This document shows positions 45,051 to 58,416 of a stretch of 64,000 nucleotides of DNA, piece by piece (position 1 is the stretch's first letter; every line of letters starts with the position of its first letter). The DNA lies in the NCBI GenBank assembly GCA_029990175.1, contig JARKIP010000035.1, positions 38,702,001 through 38,766,000 of the forward strand, read 5' to 3'. This DNA is from Petunia secreta. Lineage: Eukaryota; Streptophyta; Magnoliopsida; Solanales; Solanaceae. Made by a program: the position numbers and the translations under genes. The notes under the pieces are model-generated. The model did not search any database. It saw only the letters and a list, made by a program, of their open reading frames with translations, and was not told the DNA's origin.

Positions 45051-45710
45051 TCCTCCCCTTCTTGAGAAGATTTCGTCCGCGAAATAAAAGAGTCATCCTC
45101 CATGGCGTCATCACGTACATCACAAAGAGTCAAGTCAAAAATGTTAAAAGTGCTAGAAACGTTATACTCGCCTGGCAAGTCTACCACATAAGTGTTATTG
45201 TTGATCTTGGATAGCACTTGGAATTGTCCATCTCCTCGTGGTGCCAACTTCCTTTTCCTATGGTTTGGGAATCTTTCCTTCCGAAAGTGCACCCACACCC
45301 AATCTCCCTTCTTGAGTTCTACATTCTTTCTTCCCTTTTTTTCCTGGAGGCCACCTTTTCATAAGCTTCCTCCAAGTTCTTCTTCACCTTAGCATGGAGT
45401 TCAATCAAAGCCTTAGCTCGACTTTTACCTTCAAAATTAACAACCATATCCCTCGGGAAAGGGCTAAGATCAAGTGGAATCAATGGATTAAAACCATAAA
45501 CACACTCAAATGGAGTCATGCTAATCATTCTATGCAAACTACGGTTATATGCAAACTCCATGAGTGGTAACTTTTCCACCTAAGTCCTGGCCTTACCTCA
45601 GGTCATAGCTCTAAGAAGAGACCCAAAGGTTCGGTTCACCACCTTGGTTTGACCATCCGTTTAAGGGTTGTGTGACGTAGAGAATAACAATCTGGTACCA
45701 AGGGCACCCC
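44861..45710 (-). pseudogene. Element F integrase, C-terminal half
   Basis: From 45710 leftward come remnants of the DNA-joining core end (the duplicate of the HHPQTDGQ region is decayed), then LPLMEFAYNRSLHRMISMTPF and the GYGFNPL-like block. MVVNFEGKSRAKALIELHAK follows, a one-base shift near 45310, and then MWVHFRKERFPNHRK, GDGQFQVLSKINNNTYVVDL and the LTR-encoded tail with RRFTQNKAKEIRY. The stop at 44861-44863 lies inside the LTR. The rest of the integrase lies beyond element E, from 55722. Confidence 0.85.
45051..45062 (-). promoter_or_regulatory. Polypurine tract of element F
   Basis: On the minus strand AGAAGGGGAGGA, identical to elements B and C. Confidence 0.82.
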
Positions 45711-45715
45711 ATAAG
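45711..45715. repeat. Left target-site duplication of element E
   Basis: ATAAG, repeated at 55717-55721. Confidence 0.92.
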
Positions 45716-48202
45716 TGTCACGACCCAACCTAGGGCCGTGACGGATAACCGACACTGAGTGTCGATCATCACTAAACCTATTAATAATTAATGAATTATA
45801 GAGATGAGTTTGGAACCTGGCTATGAATACATACATATTTACTGAAAACATAAAGTCTGGAAAGATGACAAGACTATCACACGATAATATACATAACATA
45901 CTGACTACACCACACAGGGACATATCTACAGGCCTTTAAGAGTGCTAAACTGAATATACAAAAGATGCGACAAGGCCCCGCCATACCTACTCGACATCTT
46001 TACAACATACCAAAAGTATCATACTCCGGAAGAGACGGAGTGACTCCAATAGCTGTAGATAGCCTACTAACGTGGCTCGGGGTCTGATCTCTTTGTACCT
46101 GCGCGGTATGAAACGCAGCGCCCAAAAAAAGGGCGTGAGTACGATATGTACAAAGTATGTAAGGCCTGAGCATATAATAAATCATAGCTGAATAAAACTG
46201 TAAGGCTGGAATATAAATGTGTAAACAAGAGCTGAAGCATATAAATGTAGCATGAAATCTGAAGACGTACTAAACATGGTCTGAATATAAACTGAAGTCT
46301 AGGTGAATCTGAAACTGAAGACTGAGATGAACTATACTGATAAATGACTGTAATATGACTGATAACTTGTAATTGGTAACTAGAAACTAGAACTGATAGC
46401 TGTCAACTGCTACTGACACTAAGAACTAGTGGTTGATAACTGAAAACTGATAACTGGTACGGAGCTAAAACTGAACAGTTATCTGAACTGGTACATGTCT
46501 GGTGTTATGGGCTATATCCCCCCAGATCAGGTAACTGAACATCTGAACTAGCCTTACATATAATCATGTAGTGCATACTGCGGCTATATACGCGTATATA
46601 ACAAACCTGGCAGGTGTTATGGGCTATGTCCCCCCCAGCCAGTAATATCTAATCTCTCAGGTCAGAGTGTGTGGATGACACTCGGTCACACTAGGTGTTT
46701 CAACTCCCTCCTGAACTAGAGGGGTTGTATCCCTCAGACGGGTAGTATCACATGCGACTGAATTGTGTGTCCAACGTCTAGCCTCTATTGGGGACTCCAA
46801 ATCACATATAACATGATCATAATATAAGCATAAGCACGTATGACGCATAACACATATAGAAAAAATAGATATGGACCCAAAGGAATGAAGAAAAACTCTA
46901 GATAGAATTGTGGACAACCTAGAACTCAGAATTTGTCCAACTCTTTAAATTTCTATAAAATTTTTGGCAGAGTTTCCCCTGAAACTGGATGATCCGCAAA
47001 ATAGAACCAGCACTATACTATACACGGGAATGGATACCCGGATAAACTGATAACATAAACATGTTAAACGGATAACAAGATGAGACGACTGGATGACATA
47101 ACAAATCTGCAGATAGAATGTCCAGACAACACCACTGTCCTGTATTTCGACCTAATTTTCAGAGTGTAGATCAAAGTTATAGACTTCATAGTCTTCATAA
47201 AAGTTTTAGATATATGTCTTAGGGTTTCAGGGAATCTTTAATCATCTCAATATCAATTTTTTACAAGCAGTTATACTCAAACTACTAACAGCTGTACGAA
47301 GATAAAAATAATTTTCCGGATTTTGAAATATTTTGTGCTACTGTTTTGGACATCTTTTACCGTGGTTCTTAGCACCAAATTAAGCACATATACGGTCGCC
47401 TTTATACCCTACAAGTTACCCACAAGAATCATCAATTTTGGAACTAAGAAAACCTTCAAAAGCTAAAAGATACATGTCTTGCCAAAAGAAAGGTTTAGCC
47501 TTAAATACCTTTGATGTTTCTTGCTTCTAAACTTTGTTTCCTTTGAATTCACACCTTCTAAAGCTTAAACAAGCTATAAAATAGAATTTAGGTACTTTAA
47601 ATAACCATGAAGTAATTTTAAAACTCAAACTACAAACGAAATTGAAGGTAGCATAACGTTACCTTAATCGCGTAGAGCGTTTTGACGCAACCTGTCTTCA
47701 ATTTCGAGTTAAGATTGATGTTGTTTCTTCAAAATCATAAAAATTAGCTTCAAACTCAAGAAAGAACTGTTTCTATCATGAGGTTTTTGGAAAATGTCGA
47801 GAAAAGTATTTCTCTTTTATAATAAAAATATTTTATTTCTAGCCCTCTTTTGCGCTTATGTCCATTTTTCTGGTCTGACTTCTGATACTCATATCTTTTT
47901 ATCCAGACATCGTATGAAAAAACCGTCAAAAGTGTTGGAAACTAAATTCCAAGAACTTTATATTTGTATATTATATACACCTAAAAGACCTTAAATAACA
48001 CAAAGAATTAATTAGTGAAAAAGCTACGTTACAAGGCAAATCCTTAGTCGGCTTTTCTGCAACTTAAATCCAATTTTTCCTAAACTTTATATTCAACACA
48101 TAAACGTCATATATGATCCTACTATGACTTTAAACTCACTTAAATTATTCTTAACATATCATTAGAATGATATACCTCACTTTAGACATACGAGGTGTAA
48201 CA
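45716..48202 (-). repeat. 3' LTR of element E
   Basis: TGTCACGACCC...GAGGTGTAACA. It keeps the GTTATGGGCTATATCCCCC units at about 46503 and 46615. LTR ORFs (45636-45923, 46000-46185, 46657-46917) are not genes. Confidence 0.93.
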
Positions 48203-48289
48203 ATCTCCGTCCCTTAGGAACATTTGTCCTCAAATGTAAAATGAAGTATGTAAAAGCATTAAACAAGGATCTTTAAAATCCCTGAAGTA

Positions 48290-51200
48290 GTGAAGAGATG
48301 TGGATATTTGTCTCCTCAACTTCCCAAGTCATTTCCTCTACGTTATTGCTTCACCATAGCACCTTAACTGAAGGAATGTCTTTCGTCCTTAGTCGACGAA
48401 TCTGCCTATCTAAAATTGCAACTGGCACCTCTTCATAAGTCAACTGCTCTGTGATATGTACATCATCTACCGGTACAACTATAGAAGGATCTCCGACATA
48501 TTTTCTGAGCATAGAAATCTGGAATACTGGATGTACCTCCTGAAGGTCTGCTGGAAGGTCTAACTCGTACGCTACACACTCAACTCGCCTGATAACCTGA
48601 TATGGACCAATAAATCTAGGGCTAAGCTTCCCCTTCTTTCCAAATCTCATAACGCCTTTCATAGGTGATACTTTCAGGAACACACAATCGCCAATCTGAA
48701 ATTCTAAATCTCGAGGTCGATTATCTGCATAGGACTTCTGTCTGCTCTACTCTGCTAATAATCTTTCCCTGATCAACTTGACTTTATCAACTGTTTGTTG
48801 GATTAAATCTAGACATATCAATTGAGACTCGCCAACCTCGAACCATCCTATAGGAGACCTGCATTTGCGCCCATACAAAGCTTCATATGGCGCCATCTGG
48901 ATGCTAGAATGATAGCTAGTATTATATGAAACTTTATCAACGGTAGATGATCACACCAGCTGCCTCCAAAATCTAACACGCAAGCTCTACACATATCTTC
49001 TAATGTCTGAATTGTCCGCTCAGCCTGTCCGTCTGTCTGTGGATGAAATGTTGTACTCAGATTCACCTGTGTCCCTAAACCTGTCTGGAATGATCGCCAA
49101 AATTAGCTGTAAATTATGCGCCCCTGTCTGAAATGATAGATACTGGAATACTATGTAGCTGCACTATCTCTCTGATATAAAGTCTAGCATAATCCTCCCT
49201 TGTATATGTAGTCCTAACAGGCAAGAAATGAGCTGATTTAGTAAGCCTGTCAACTATAACCCAAATAGAGTCATACCTGCTCCGCATACAGGGCAAGCCT
49301 GTAATGAAGTCCATATTCACTGCTTCCCATTTCCACGATGGAATCTCGATTTCCTGTAACAAGACACTAGGTTTTTTATGCTCGACCTTAACCTACTGGC
49401 AGTTAGGACACTGAGCCAAAAATACTGCTATGTCACACTTCATTCCGTCCCACCAGTAAATCTGCTTAAGGTTATGATACATCTTAGTCGAACGTGGATG
49501 AATAGTGTACCTGGAGTAGTGTGCCTCTGTCATAATCTGTCCACATAAACTGCAGCATCAGGAACACAAATTCTATCTTTATACATGAGAACCCCGTCAC
49601 TAGTAACTCTGCAGATTGACTCAGGTTTTCTTCTGGCTATTTGTCTGTATTCAATTAAATCTGGATCCTCATACTGACGCTGTTTTACGTCTATAACTAG
49701 GCAAGTAGTGGCTACTTTCTGAACTATAACTCCTGCGTCCTCTAAATCTATTAATCTGACTCCCATGCTGGCCAACTGGTGGAGTGCATGAGCTAACTCT
49801 CTTTTCTGTGGCTGTAAATAAGATAGACTACCCATAGACTTACGACTAATGGCATCAGCAATAACATTTGCTTTACCCAGATGATAAAGAATGTCTACGT
49901 TGTAATCCTTCAGCAACTCTAGCCACCGCCTTTGCCGTAGGTTTAGCTCTTTTTGCTTAAATATGTACTGGAGGCTCTTGTGGTATGTATAAATATCAAC
50001 ATGAACCCCATACAAATAATGTCTCTAAATCTTTAATGCATGAATGACTGTTGCAAGCTCCAGAGCATGGGTAGGGTAGTTCTGCTCGTGCTTTTTCAGC
50101 TGCCTGGAAGCATAGGCAATTACTCTTTCGTGCTGCATCGAAACACAACCAAGACCAATTCGAGAAGCGTCAGTGTAAATGACAGTCCTCAGATCCCTCT
50201 AGAAGTGTAAGTACTGGAGTTGTTATCAACATGTTCTTTAGTTCTTGGAAGTTGTGCTCGAAAAAATCAGACCACTCAAATTTAGCTGTTTTCTGTGTCA
50301 ATTTGGTCAGTGGAGCTGCAAATAGAGGAAAAACCCTTTATGAACCTTCTGTAATAACCTGCCAAACCCAGAAAACTACGTACTACAGTTGGCATCGTAG
50401 GTCTGGGCCAATTCTTCATAGCCTCGATTTTCTGGCCATCTACTTTAATTCCTTCTGCTGAAACTATATGGCCAAGAAATGCCACTGAATCTAACCAGAA
50501 TTCACACTTTGAGAACTTAGCATATAATTGTTGGTCCCGAAGAGTACCCAATACTGTGCGTAAGTGCTCCGCATGCTCTGATTCAGACTTTTAATAGATG
50601 AGAATATCATCAATAAATATAATCATAAATAAATCTAGGTAAGGCCTGAATACGCTGTTCATCAGATCTATAAATAGTGCAGGGGCATTAGTGAGTCCAA
50701 ACGACATCACTAAAAACACATAATGGCCATACCTAGTCCTGAATGCAGTCTTAGGTATATCAGATTCTCTGGCTCTAACCTGATGGTAGCCTGATCGCAA
50801 ATCTATCTTCGAGAAGCACTTGGCACCCAGGAGCTGGTCGAACAAGTCATCAATCCTGGGCAGAGGGTATTTATTCTTTATTGTGACTTTATTCGGCTGT
50901 CTGTAATCTATGCTCATGCGTAGAGAGCCGTCTTTCTTTTTCACAAACAATATCGGGGCTCCCTACGGGGAAATGCTAGGTCTACTGAGACCTTTATTTA
51001 ACAAATCCTTCAATTGCTCCATAAGTTCATCCAGTTCTTTTGGTGCCATCCTAGAGGGAGGAATGGATATCGGCTGCGTACCTGGTACTATATCAATAGG
51101 AAAATCAATCTCTCGCTCTGGAGGAAGACCAGGTAACTCATCTGGAAACATATCAGGGAACTCATTCACTACCGCAACAGACTTAAGAGTCGATGTCTCC

Positions 51201-51715
51201 TTCTTTGAATCTCAAACATGAACAATATGATATAAGAAATCTTTTGCGATTAGCTTCCTTGCCTTAAGGTAAGAAATAAACAGACCTTTTGGCGATGCAG
51301 AAACACCCTGCCACTCTATAGCTAATTCTCCTGGAAAGTGAAACTAGACTGTCTTTGCTCTATAATCAACGTTAGCATAACTAGAGGACAACCAGTCCAT
51401 ACCGAGAATAATATCAAAATCAACTATTTCTAGCTTAATTAAGTCAGCTGTAGTGCTACAATCACCAATCATCACCGTGCAGCCTCTAAAACACGCCTAG
51501 CTACTACAGAATCACCAACGGGAGTGGTTACCTCGAAAGGTCTAATAACCTCTGGTACTATTTTTGATTTAATGGCAACAAAGAGAGTAACATATGATAA
51601 TGTACAACCCGGATCTATCAACACATACACATCGAGAGAATTTACCAGCAGAATACCTGTGACCACGTTTGGTGAAGCCTCTTGGTCCTGTCGACCAATA
51701 AGAGAATAGGTGCGG
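48290..51715 (-). pseudogene. Element E pol: protease, reverse transcriptase, RNase H, integrase, chromodomain
   Basis: Read right to left. The protease has VYVLIDPGCTLSYVT (about 51600-51640). The reverse transcriptase start has LPGLPPEREIDFPIDIVPG (51169-51000), then KKKDGSLRMSIDYRQPNK, GYHQVRARESDIPKTAFRTR and FIDDILIY, followed by a stop at 50591. Next are the connection (50551-50300) and RNase H (50250-49850, YHKSLQYIFKQKELNLRQRR, NVIADAISRK). The integrase has NMDFITGLPCMRSRYDSIWV (49362-49300), IISDRG and FHPQTDGQAERTIQTLEDM (49050). VHPVFQISMLRKYVGDPS follows. The chromodomain begins PVAILDRQIRRLRTKDIPSV and is broken by TGA at 48351-48353, with VEEMTWEVEE continuing in frame. In the family the chromodomain guides integration to heterochromatin. 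At least ten stops or shifts. Confidence 0.92.
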
Positions 51716-51717
51716 TT

Positions 51718-53022
51718 CTAAGTACCGCCTACTGTAGGAGCTCCACTTCGACCTCTACCACGACCTGCTGGTGCCTGAGGAACTTGCCCCTGAGGGCGTG
51801 CTGGTGCTGAGGAAGCTACTACAGATCTAGCTTGCTGGGCTGCACCACTACCACCGCTAGTCGGGCAATCTGTCATGAAATGGCTTGCCTCGTGACAAAT
51901 ATAACAAGTATCAACTCCTAACTGACATGGACCCAAGTGGCATCTACCACAATTTGAACATCTGGGATATGTCTGACTGGCCGGTATAGAAGTACCACGG
52001 CGCTGAAATCCTGCAATCTGTGATGCCTGACTGGCTCTGGACTGAGGAGGTCTATTAGATCTCAGGCCACGAGAGTGTGCAGGTATACTAGCTGGTGGCT
52101 GTCTAACACTCTGCTATCTACTAGCTCCAGACGTCTCTCCAAACGAACCAAAAAATCTGCCCCTATTGTGTAACACTCTATCCCTGTCGGCTCTCTGTTT
52201 CTGCTTCCTCTCCTCAAGTGATAAAGCAAATGCCTGAATGCGTGATATGTTCATACCTGACTGCATAGAAACTGTCATACACTCGTTCACCAAGTGTGGA
52301 CTAAGTCCCACTACATACCTGTGAATTCTATCCTCCATACTTGCTACCACAGTGGGGGCAAACCTTGCTAAAGAATTAAAGCGATAATTATACTCTTCTA
52401 CACTCAAACTTCCCTGCCTCAAGATCAGGAACTGATCAGCACGTGCTCTCTGTGTCTCTATGGGCATATACTGATGAAGGAAGGCATCTAAGAATTCCTT
52501 CCAAATCGCCGGAGCAGCATCTGACCCTCTAAATAGCTCCCATATCTGATACCACCCTGCTGCTAGGTCATGCAATTTGAATGCAGCCAACTCTACTGAC
52601 TCTGTCTCTAACACGTGCATGACCCTCAACACCCTGGCTATCCTCACAAGAAAATCCTGAGAGTCCTCTCCTGTATGGGATCCAATAAAGACTGGAGGCT
52701 CTAGTCGGATAAAATCCCTGATCCTGGATCCAGTATCTCCCTGGGCATCTGCAATATGCTGTCTAGTCTGAGTAACTACAACACTGGTCAAAAATCTGAT
52801 GGCATCCCTCACTTCCTGCCCGTGACTATCAGGCTGAGGAGCTGGAGGTATGGCAGCTGCAGTAGCTCTAATATCACCATGAACTGAAGGGATCTGTGAA
52901 GCCTCAGATGGAGCCTCAGGTCTGGAGTCCTCACTCTCATCAACCTCAGGTGGAACTCTACTAGTACCCTGGCCGACAATAGCATTGCCCTTCTGGGCAG
53001 CTGTCAATTTCTTCGGCGGCAT
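51718..53022 (-). pseudogene. Element E gag, one stop codon in frame
   Basis: The ATG at 53020-53022 starts MPPKKLTAAQKGNA. The gag core (about residues 90-270) includes FIRLEPPVFIGSHTGEDSQD, LAAGWYQIWELFRGSD and QGSLSVEEYNYRFNSLARFA. An in-frame TAG at 52114-52116 follows GETSGASR. The frame then continues through SVRQPPASIPAHSRG to a zinc knuckle CYICHEASHFMTDC (51866-51908) and a Gly/Arg-rich tail that ends at TAG 51718-51720. The 52114 stop is at the same codon as in element D. Confidence 0.92.
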
Positions 53023-53211
53023 CGCTGTATTCAAAACATTACGGTTAGAAGGGTGAATTCTAAAATTATGGCCCTATCGCACAATGTAGAGAAGCAAGAA
53101 AAAAAACCATCCTGAAGTGCCTTGTAACCTCCTATTCATAAGTATGGCGCGCAACATACTCCTGAACAAGACTCTACTAGACACGGCCTATAGACACCCT
53201 AGGACTGAACT

Positions 53212-53222
53212 GCTCTGATACA
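53212..53222 (-). promoter_or_regulatory. Primer binding site of element E, mutated
   Basis: TGTATCAGAGC on the minus strand against TGGTATCAGAGC in D; one G is changed or lost. Confidence 0.8.
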
Positions 53223-53227
53223 ACTTT

Positions 53228-55716
53228 TATCATAATCCAACCTAGGGTCGTGACGGATAACCGACACTAAGTATTTATCATCGCTAAACCTATTAATAAT
53301 TTATGAATTATAGAGATGAGCTGGGAACCCGGTTATGAATACAAACATATTTACTGAAAACATAAATTCTGGAAAGATGAAAAGGCTATCACACGATAAT
53401 ATACATAACATACTGACTGCACCACACAAGGACATATCTACAGGCCTCTAAGAGTGCTAAACTGAATATACAAAGGACGCGACAAGGCCCCGCCATACCT
53501 ACTCGACATCTGTACAACATACCAAAAGTATCATACTCCGGAAGAGACAGAGTGACTCCAATAGCTGTAGATAGCCTACTAACGTGGCTCAGGGTCTGAT
53601 CTCTTTGTACCTGCGCGGTATGAAACGCAGCGCCCAAAAAAAGGGCGTGAGTACGATATGTACAAAGTATGTAAGGCCTGAGCATATAATAAATCATAGC
53701 TGAATGAAACTGTAAGGCTGGAATATAAATGTGTAAACATGAGCTTAGGCATAACAATGTTGCAGGAAATCTGAAGACATACTAAACATGGTCTGAATAT
53801 AAACTGAAGTCTAGTTGAATCTGAAACTGAAGACTGAGCTGAAATTTACTGATAAATGACTGTAATATGACTGATAATTGGTAACTAGAAACTAGAACTG
53901 ATAGCTGTCAACTTATACTGATACTAAGAATTGGTGACTAATAACAGAGAACTGATAACTGGTACTGAGCTAAAACTGAACTGCTATCTGAACTGGTGCA
54001 TGTCTGGTGTTATGGGCTATATCCCCCCAAATCAGGTAACTGAACATCTGAAGTAGCCTCACATATAATCATGTAGTGCATACTGTGGCTATATACTCAT
54101 ATATAACAAACCTGGGCGGTGTTATGGGCTATGTCCCCCTCAGCCAGTAATATTTAATCTCCGTGGTCAGAGCGTGTGAATGACACCCGGTCACACTATG
54201 TGTTTCAACTCCCGCCTGAAACAGAGGCGCTGTATCCCCCCAGACGGGTAGTATCACACGCGTCCGGACTGTGTGTCCAATGTCCAGCCCCTATGGGGGA
54301 CTCAAAATCAAACATAACATGATCACAATATAAGCATAAGCACGTATGAGACATAACACATGTGGCAACAATAGATATGGACTCAAGGAATGATAAGAAA
54401 AAATTTTGATAGAATTGTACACACAACCTAGAACTCAGAATTTGTCCAACTCTTTGAATTTCTATAAAATTTTCGGCAGAGTTTCCCCTGAAACTGGATG
54501 ATCCGCAAAAACAGAACCAGCACTATACTATACACGGGAATGAATACCCGGTTAAACTGATGGCATAAACATGTTAAACGGATAACAAGATGAGACGACT
54601 GGAGGACATAACAAATCTGCAGATAGAATGTCCAGACAGCACCACTATCTTACATTTCGACCTAATTTGCAGAGTGTAGATCAAAGTTATAGACTTCATG
54701 ATCTGCATGAAAGTTTTAGATATATGTCTTAAGGTTCCAGGGAATATTAAATCATCTCAATATCATTTTTTTACAAGGAGTTATGCTCAAACTACTAACA
54801 GCTGTCCGAAGATAAAAATAATTTTTAAAATTTTGAAATATTTTATGCTACTGTTTTGGACATCTTTTACCGTAGTTCTTAGCACCAAATTAAGTACATA
54901 TACAGTCACCTTTATTCTGTACAAGTTACCCACAAGAATCATCAATTTTAGAACTAAAAAAAGCTTAAAAAGCTACAAGATACATGTCTTGCCAAAAGAA
55001 AGGTTTAGCCTTACATACTTTTGATGTTTCTTGCTTCTAAACTTTGTTTTCTTTGAATTCCACACCTTCTAAAGCTTAAAAAATCTATAACATAGAATTT
55101 AGGTACTTTACTTAGCCATGAAGTAATTCTAAAACTCAAACTATAGACGAAATTGAAGGTAGCATAACGTTATCTTAATGGCGTAGAGCGTTTTGATGCA
55201 ATCTGTCTTCAATTTCGAGTTAAGATTGATGTTGTTTCTTCAAAATCATAAAAATTAGCTTCAAACTCGAGAAAGAATTGTTTCTATCATGAGGTTTCTG
55301 GAAAATGTCGAGAAAGAGAAGTAATTCTCTTTTATAATAAAAATATTTCATTTATAGCCCTCTCTTGCCTTATGTCCCTTTTTCTAGTCTGACTTCTGAT
55401 ACTCATATCCTTTTATCCAGATATTTTATGAACAAACTGTCGAAAGTGTTGGAAACTACACTCCAAGACCTTCAATTTGGTATATTATATGCCCCTAAAA
55501 GACCTTATATAACACATAGAATTAATTGCTGAAAAAGCTCCGTTACAAGGCAAATCCTTAGTCGGTTTTTCCGCAACTTAAATCCAATTTTTGCCAAACT
55601 TTATATTCAATATATAAACGTCACATATGGTCCTATTATAACTTTAAAATCACTTAAATCATTCTTAATATGTCATTAGAATGATATACCTCACTTTAGA
55701 CATATGAGGTGTAACA
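53228..55716 (-). repeat. 5' LTR of element E
   Basis: It begins TATCATAATCC where the partner has TGTCACGACCC: four transitions in eleven bases, as expected from decay of methylated cytosines. It ends GAGGTGTAACA. Confidence 0.92.
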
Positions 55717-55721
55717 ATAAG
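55717..55721. repeat. Right target-site duplication of element E
   Basis: ATAAG, matching 45711-45715. Confidence 0.92.
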
Positions 55722-57470
55722 TACTTCCAAAAATGGCTTAGGAACTTAGTGTCCCTATCCCTCACAATGTTTTGAGGCACTCCATGCAACTTTAACACAT
55801 TATCAATAAACAAAGAAGCTATATGTTGTGCATCATTACTCTTTTTGCACAGAATAAAGTGTGTCATCTTGGAGAACTTATCCATGGCAACATAAATGCT
55901 ATCATGTCCTCCTCTAGACCATGGCAGTCCCATAATAAAATTTATAGAAATATCATCCACGGGCTAGTAGGAATAGGCAAGGGAGTATACAAGCCATAGG
56001 GATTCGACTTAGACTTGGCGTGCTTACAATCTAAGGAAGCATTGCATAGCCGTTCAACATGCAAACCCATCTTAGGCCAATGGAATTACTCCATAAGGAT
56101 GGCCAAAGTCTTATCCCTCTCAAAGTGACCCATCAAGCCTCCACAATGTGCTTAACGCACTAACAATTCTCTCCAAGAGGACTCAGGGACACACACTCTC
56201 CTATTCTTGAAAAATTTAGCCATCCACCCATTAGTAGTTATCCACCCTCTTCCCACTCACTAGAGCATCATGAATGCTCTGGAGCTTTGGGTCATGTTCA
56301 TACATCAATTTTATACTCTCATGACCCATAATCCTAGAACCAAGAGTGGTAGCAAGAGCAAACTTCCTAGAAAGTGCATCGGCTACAACATTGTCCTTTC
56401 TCTTCTTGTAATGAATTACATAGGGAAAAGACTCAATGAACTCCACCCAATTGGTAAGCCTCTTGTTCAACTTCTCGTGGCCTCTAAGATGTTTGAGTGA
56501 CTCATGATCACTCTTAATCACAAATTCCCTAGGCTAAAGATAATGTTGCCAATGAGCTAAAGCTCTCACTAGGGCATACAACTCATTGTCATACGTAGAG
56601 TAATTCACGGTTGCACCCTTCAACTTTTCACTACAGTAGGCAATGGGTTTCCCATCTTGCATGAGAACACCTCCAATACCAACCCCCGAGGCATCACATT
56701 CAACCTCAAATGCCTTTTCGAAGTCGAACAATTACAACAAAGGGGTGGTACTCAACCTACTTTTCAATTCTTGGAAAGCCTTCTCTTGAGGCTCTCCCTA
56801 CACAAAGGGCTTGTCTTTGTTCACCAACTCGGTATGGGTTTTGGTGTTTAAGGGTAGGCAATTTCAATTGTGACACCAAAGATTGGCTCACCACATTAGC
56901 ACAACTACCCGAATCAATGGTCATAGAGCACACTTGTCCCCTCACTTTACATCTAGCATGGAACAAGTTCTCTCTTTCCACATCCAATTCTTCCTCACTC
57001 ACCATGGCACTCAAACTACGGCGTACCACTAGAAACATGTTAGGATCATCACCTCCGCCGCATCCTCTTAACACTCAACTCGCTCATCTCCCTCAACTAC
57101 CTCACCTTTGGGCTCATTTTCTTCCTCATACATCAACTAATCATCTATGATCATCATTGTTTTTGGGGTAGGGCAATCTTTGGCAAAATGGTCATAGCCC
57201 TTGCACTTGTGACATTGAAAAGAAGAAGGATAAGGATAATTTAAATGAGTTTTAGAATTACCTCTCGGCTCCTTGAAGTCACTTCTTGGTGTAGATTTCT
57301 CATATGGCTTCTTCACATTTTGGTTTCCACTAGCACCACCGGTATATGGGCTCTTCCAATTCTTGGCTTGGCTAGTAGGAGTAGAAGTAGTACCTCTATA
57401 TCGAGTGGCTTTGTCTTCCTTACTCCACCTTTCGGCTTCCAAGGAGGCATCATAGGCTTCTTAGAGTGAT
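55722..57470 (-). pseudogene. Element F gag end, protease fragment, RNase H and first half of integrase
   Basis: From right to left: the gag tail with CHKCKGYDHFAKDC (zinc knuckle, about 57215-57170), and the protease MTIDSGSCANVVSQSL (about 56930). Shortly after LKHQNPYR at about 56830 the sequence jumps into the RNase H lead-in, so the reverse transcriptase core is deleted. RNase H has FEVECDASGVGIGGVLMQ, YSTYDNELYALV, IKSDHESLKHL and NVVADALSRK. A decayed integrase zinc-binding part follows (56220-56000), then the core start DDISINFIMGLP, in which the first catalytic Asp is changed to Asn, and IVRDRDTKFLSHFW. The gag N terminus is also deleted at 57470. Confidence 0.88.
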
Positions 57471-58402
57471 CGGAAATAGGGTAACCTCACTTGAGAAGCA
57501 AAAATATTTTACGAGAATTCTTTGAATACTAATCTCCACTACGCACGTATGCCCTACAAGCTCAATGAACTAGTACTAATCAAGTAGAAGTTTTACTCTA
57601 AAAGTACTAGCCGGAAGCAATGCAAACAAAGAATGCACGAAATCCTACGCAACAAACTACTCACACCCCGACACAGGGCTACGCACTCCCCCATGCAGGT
57701 GGGCGGTCCAACTGGACCAAGATCCAGAGAGGTAGTGTCTGATGGGGCGGTCCGCTCAAGGCTCTAGGCGGTCCGCTTGGACCTGAATCTGCAGCTTCTC
57801 AACAATAGTTTTTGATCCGTTTTGCACCCAAATTTTACAACGATTTCAAGTTGTTTCTCAAATCCAATGGTACCCAAAGTTGTATTCAACTATTTCAAAA
57901 AATACCCAATGGTTTCCAACCCCGAACAAGCAACACAAATGCTTAGATTCAAGTTTGAGCAATTTTTCAAGGATTTCAAAATTTTGAGATTTTTTATTCT
58001 TCAAATTTTGATTCACAACTCCAACTCAAGATGTTTTGCTACCAAATGAATGGGAAAAAAATATAGATCAATCCCCAATAGTTTTTAACCTCAAAAAAAC
58101 AACATCAAGTTTATTTTGATCTTGAAGCAAACTCTCTAGGGTTTTAAGAAAATTCTTGATTTTGATTCTCCAACTTTCAAATCATAACTGCAAACTACGT
58201 TTTTAGGGTATCCAAAGATCGGGAATCAAATACATAACAAACCCCAATGATTTTTAATGTAAAGGGATTCAAATCCAATAACTTCTATGAATTTTTTTGT
58301 GATTTTTAATTTTCAAATTTTTTTCTTTTTCAAATAAGAATAACAAGGATAAAAATGGAACGACGAACAGGACGAGGATTTGTAGAAATAAAACCTAGCC
58401 GT
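57471..58402 (-). other. 5' leader of element F with GC-rich palindromes
   Basis: It is parallel to the leader of element C: AT-rich with TTTCAA/CAAAATTT words and no gene. GGGCGGTCCA, GGGCGGTCCGC and AGGCGGTCCGCT units lie at 57700-57775. The ORF at 57822-58049 has no signature. Confidence 0.6.
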
Positions 58403-58414
58403 GCTATGATACCA
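58403..58414 (-). promoter_or_regulatory. Primer binding site of element F
   Basis: On the minus strand TGGTATCATAGC, one change from the initiator tRNA-Met site of element C. Confidence 0.85.
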
Positions 58415-58416
58415 AT

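Larger units (their letters stand above)
45716..55716 (-). mobile_element. Tekay/Del-like chromovirus element E, older and full length
   Basis: 10,001 bp, with LTRs of 2487 and 2489 bp that differ more than those of D, an exact ATAAG duplication, and a gag-pol of the Tekay type ending in a chromodomain. It belongs to the same family group as D but is a distinct branch. Many stops make it inactive. Confidence 0.93.
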
